This document shows positions 60,241 through 64,000 of a stretch of DNA of 64,000 bases, in pieces (the first letter of the stretch is position 1; every line of letters begins with the position of its first letter). This DNA is from Rhynochetos jubatus. Lineage: Eukaryota; Chordata; Aves; Eurypygiformes; Rhynochetidae. A program made the position numbers and the translations under genes. The notes under the pieces are model-generated. The model did no database searches, was not told where the DNA came from, and was given only the letters and a program-made list of their open reading frames with translations. Location of the stretch: the NCBI GenBank assembly GCA_027574665.1, contig CM050650.1:104815086-104879085 (forward strand), written 5' to 3'.

Positions 60241-63200
60241 TTTTTTTCCTAACCAGATGATATTACTTACTATGGATTAATAAGCAGCATCTGATTTATC
60301 ACTGGAGACTCAGAAGACATGTAATTGAATTCCATTTCTTTTTCTCAACAGTTTTGGAACAAGACATGACGTATTTTTCAGTTCCATGAGATTCAACTTT
60401 TCAGCACTCTACTGGGATGTAATCTACTTTGAAAGAATCATTTGTTTTTAAGCATTAGCTGTTCTTAATAATAACCTAATATTGATGTTACTGCTTTTGA
60501 TGTTACTGCTTAAGTACAGTTCTCTGCATATAGTTGAAATCAATGGTTTTGTAACTTTTGCAAATTTTCTAAACCATTAATTGTTTTAGAATTATCATGC
60601 ATTAAATTTCTTACAGAAAATTGCATCTCCTGAGATAGGATCTAATTAATTTTTAAGAAAAATATAGTTGTAAAATACATGATATACACTCACTGTTACC
60701 TGAATTAGCATATCTGCTACTGCCTCCTCTCTCTAGATTTTCTTTTTGCTGTAATCATACCTTTGTTCTCTTTCCATTTTCTTTTTTTTTTTTCAGAACA
60801 AGTCTTTGACTGGCACAATTCAGGTGTGTGTCAAAGAAGGGGTTCTTGAGGGCAATAAACTCCTTTGTTGCAGCTTTGGAGGGTAGAAAACTGAATCCAA
60901 GTTTCAACAGATTTTATTATTATGCAGCTAACTGCCCTGTTCTTGACTGGTATAAAAAGCAGGTAATTTGTTAATTTTATGTAGAGTTACATTTTTCTGC
61001 TAGGTTCCTTCATGTTAGGTTTATTTTTTTTCTTTTTTTTTTTTTTCCTTGCACTGAGCACTATAGACTTGACCTTTAGATGATCCCTTAGGAATTACCT
61101 AAAGAAACCAGAACACTTATAACAGAAGAGAGTACAGGGCTCTAATGTCAGTAAAACCCTTAGATCATCTTTCCATGAATTTGTTTTTAATTTTGTTTCT
61201 TTTTAATTTAAGTATTATATTCTGACTTACTTGAGTGACCTCCATAGGGCAAAGCAACACGGATTCTCTGTGCTCATCTTTATTAAGTGTTCCTCTTCTG
61301 TGCAGCTTTGGGCTTTGCACTTGACCTCATTCCACGAGTTGAACCACTCAGAGTGGAAGACAGTGTATACTGACTATTTAGCTTATTTTACTACAAACAT
61401 ATTTTTATGTTGATGAAATTGAAAAATAGTTTAATTTAATAATTTTACACTGTTCCAACAATTATTAAAATAATTTCATTTCATAATGAAAAGCAATTTC
61501 ATTGTGGACATTCTTGGTTGTTTGCAAGACTGTGGTTAGGCAAGCTTTGAATGGAAGGTACTACACTGACAGCATTGCCAAGACACCCAGCACATTATAA
61601 TACTTTGCAATTATTATATTATCATTTGCAATACTTCCTTACATGTCTTGGTAACTGAGGTTTTTAACAGACAAATGCACTGATTACCAGCTCTCAAGAC
61701 ACTACTAATTGCAGTGAAAAAATTCCTAATTTCTCTCTCATTGAATTAAATGACAGAAATTTCAGTGGACATTAAACCAGGCCTTGGTGACAACGTTTCT
61801 TTACCAACATTACTAACTTTTAAAAGCTGTAAGGAACTGGATCACTGCACCTCATATGGTTTGTGAGGACAGAAAGCCACATCTCATAAGTAGGACACAA
61901 ATTTATTAGCACTTAAATCAAAATTAAACAAAATAATTATTATTTCAGTTGCAAGGATACTAACAGTCGTAGCACAAATTGCCCAATTACTAGGAAAAAA
62001 TTCTCAACAGTGCAGTTATGTTTTTAAGCTTATTGCTGTGTTTTTATGATTACTGTTCTGACATCCCTTAGCACTCTAAGGCCAGTGCTTTCATCTTCCC
62101 CTAAGAGAATTGAGCACATAGGAGTTTGCAATAAAGTCATCGGTTGGAGTATGATCTTGATACTGGGGCATCTGGAGTCCACCTAAGGTTATTTTTCTTT
62201 ATTTTTGCATGGATTTTTCAGTCACTCTTCCTTACTGGCCCACAGTTCAGATACATAATACTTACTGGGTGTTTGGTACCTATAGCACATAATATTAAAC
62301 CATGCCACTGCAGCCTCAGCATTAAGCTATAGCAACATAAAATATTAGAGAAGTATTATCATAAAAAACATCCCTCCTGACCCCCACCTTACAGTTTTTT
62401 CACTTACTGCTAAAAAAACATGTTTACCACTCCAGAAAATTTCAGATAAGTCCTGAGAGCTGAACATTATATTACTACAAATCCAGTGACCTCCTTCATG
62501 CAATAGCAAAACTGTATTTACTGGTTGACATCCTTTTACTTCATAAAAGACCCACTAACAATTTGCAATGACCACACTGACTTTTTGAGTAAATTAATTT
62601 CTTTACATGCAGTTACTCCTCAGCTAACTGCATTTTCAAAACTGTTGCCTCAGTATGATTATAATAACATTGTACAATTAATTGTATAGCAATTAGGGTA
62701 GAATATGTCCCAGACAAAGGATTTTAGACACATTTTCAAAGCAGTGATCGTTTGTGTGTTGATCACAAGGGTGTGTGGTGTACGTTTCTTGTAATGTGCC
62801 TTTATTTTCCAGAAAATCTTTCATAAATTATGTTGTAATCAAATTGATGTGTGTGTTCTTCAGCAAATATTTAGAAGTTATAGCTAAACTTTGCCTCTGA
62901 AGACAAAATTCAGAAACTATTTAAGAAATATTTTATGATCAGATTCCAAGTTTTTAAAAGAATGTCACATAAAATGTAATGCTGAGTATATTCCAAAACT
63001 ATGGTTTTCTTGAAATAGGTGTATTTTTAAACCAAATGCAAAAGTCTGTTTAACTTCTGTCTACTCTTTAATAAACCTGTGTTTTGCAAATTTTTTTTCC
63101 AAATACTAAATAGGATTAATTCAGCAAAACTATAGTCCATGTGTGCAAGTTTGTATATCTATATCTAAGTCAGTATTTATACATTTCTAATATTTTCCTC

Positions 63201-64000
63201 TTCAGAAATACTTGTACTGAGGCCAATTTGAGCTTATTGTGTATGGTGTTTGGCAACAGCTATTCTCATTTGGATAGTCATTCTGTTGTAAGTATCACAC
63301 TGAAAGAGAGAACATTAACAGAATATGTTGTAAATGAGTGCATTACACTTTTACAATTATAATTGCATGGGTTGGAAACAGACTTTAGAGAACCATATTT
63401 TCATGTTACACAGTACAGCAATTAAGGGAAACACATTCAAGAGGGACAATGAGGTCATGCTGTCCTGTTATACATAACTAAGGACCAAGAGATTGTTTTT
63501 ATAAATTTCTTATCTGCTTCCATGTTTAGGCCACAATTAGGGTCCAGAGCTGCAATTCACTGGCTTGGGGATGCAGCTACAGCAAGGATAATGGCTCTGC
63601 TCTGTTTGTCGTGATGGACCGCTCTTCCTCCATCTCTTTGCTCCAGGGTGCTTTTACCACTGCAGCAGGATCCAACAGCTTCTGGGAAGGATTCTGTAGT
63701 TGCCAGCATTTGGAAAAGCTTTGCAACATATAATGCTGAAGGCAGCCCAAGCCCTTGAAGTTTCTGGGTCCTCAGACACTGAAGGCTTTGTAGAAGGCAT
63801 AGTGAAACTTTGTGCCTAGGTAGCACTTTAGAAACATTCATTTTTTAATTGTCAGAAACTTTCCATAAGTGTTACCCTCACAGGATGGGCAGATGGAATA
63901 AAACACAAAAATGAAACCATTATTTCTGCAACTGCTTGAGCCTACCTACACTTGTGAATAACGATCTGCTGCTCAGAGCTGCTCAGCTTGCACAGCACTC
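60241..64000. other. AT-rich intergenic stretch, no gene seen
   Basis: T-rich tracts followed by CAG occur at 60,781-60,796 and 60,330-60,351, resembling 3' splice sites, but no matching exon with a 5' splice site and open frame could be supported. A T/C run lies at 61,022-61,049. A GC-richer patch at 63,540-63,830 has a 94-codon minus frame (63,841-63,557) without recognised domain. Confidence 0.5.

Noticed and set aside
60781..60870. Exon after a strong polypyrimidine tract and CAG
   Set aside because: No open frame with a plausible 5' splice site follows. T-rich runs ending in CAG are common in AT-rich intergenic DNA.
63360..63395. Possible antisense CR1 tail (CATGGGTTGGAAACAGACTT)
   Set aside because: Only a dozen bases fit and the flanks do not, so it may be chance.

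Overview
The window looks like intergenic DNA from a bird. The main evidence is ten or more copies, in both orientations, of the CR1 LINE, the dominant avian retrotransposon. These copies keep the typical 3' end (GGTTGGAACTAGATGATCTTTA-type sequence followed by short TTCTATGA-type tails). There are also long terminal repeats of avian endogenous retroviruses. The LTR types suggest a non-galliform bird (probably Neoaves), but this rests on remembered family resemblance and was not searched. I found no host protein-coding gene, rRNA, tRNA or CRISPR array. The sequence is AT-rich, and nearly all open frames are short chance frames or decayed transposon frames.

Layout. 0-1.3 kb: a solo LTR (minus strand, 151-1201) flanked by a perfect 5-bp duplication. 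1.3-8.1 kb: AT-rich sequence with a few GC-richer patches of unknown origin and an ancient CR1 tail near 6.2 kb. 8.1-8.35 kb: a perfect (TTCC)61 microsatellite. 9.7-10.3 kb: a truncated second LTR (minus) with a TATA box. 13.78-16.29 kb: a 5'-truncated CR1 (plus) with endonuclease, reverse transcriptase and C-terminal remnants, ending in (TTCTA)13. 17.0-17.5, 19.85-21.5 and 21.67-21.74 kb: three antisense CR1 pieces, followed at 21.8-22.6 kb by a degenerate tandem array with a period near 190 bp and a short telomere-like core. 23.4-24.1 kb: a possible retroviral LTR/primer-site junction (minus). 26.5-45 kb: almost repeat-free unique sequence with two tiny CR1 tails. 45.08-45.4 and 49.7 kb: antisense CR1 pieces. 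56.2-56.8 and 57.7-59.2 kb: two plus-strand CR1 copies of different subfamilies. 59.6-60.25 kb: a CpG-bearing patch with a 138-codon frame, the best candidate for a conserved element or an unrecognised exon. 60.3-64 kb: AT-rich sequence.

Nothing here works together as an operon or pathway. The CR1 copies are dead: all are 5' truncated, and the three longest carry frameshifts, stops or substitutions in the reverse transcriptase. The window gives no clear sign of a new biological system. The points most worth checking are the degenerate tandem array, the 59.6-60.25 kb patch, the (TTCC)61 array and the dated insertion marked by the solo LTR.
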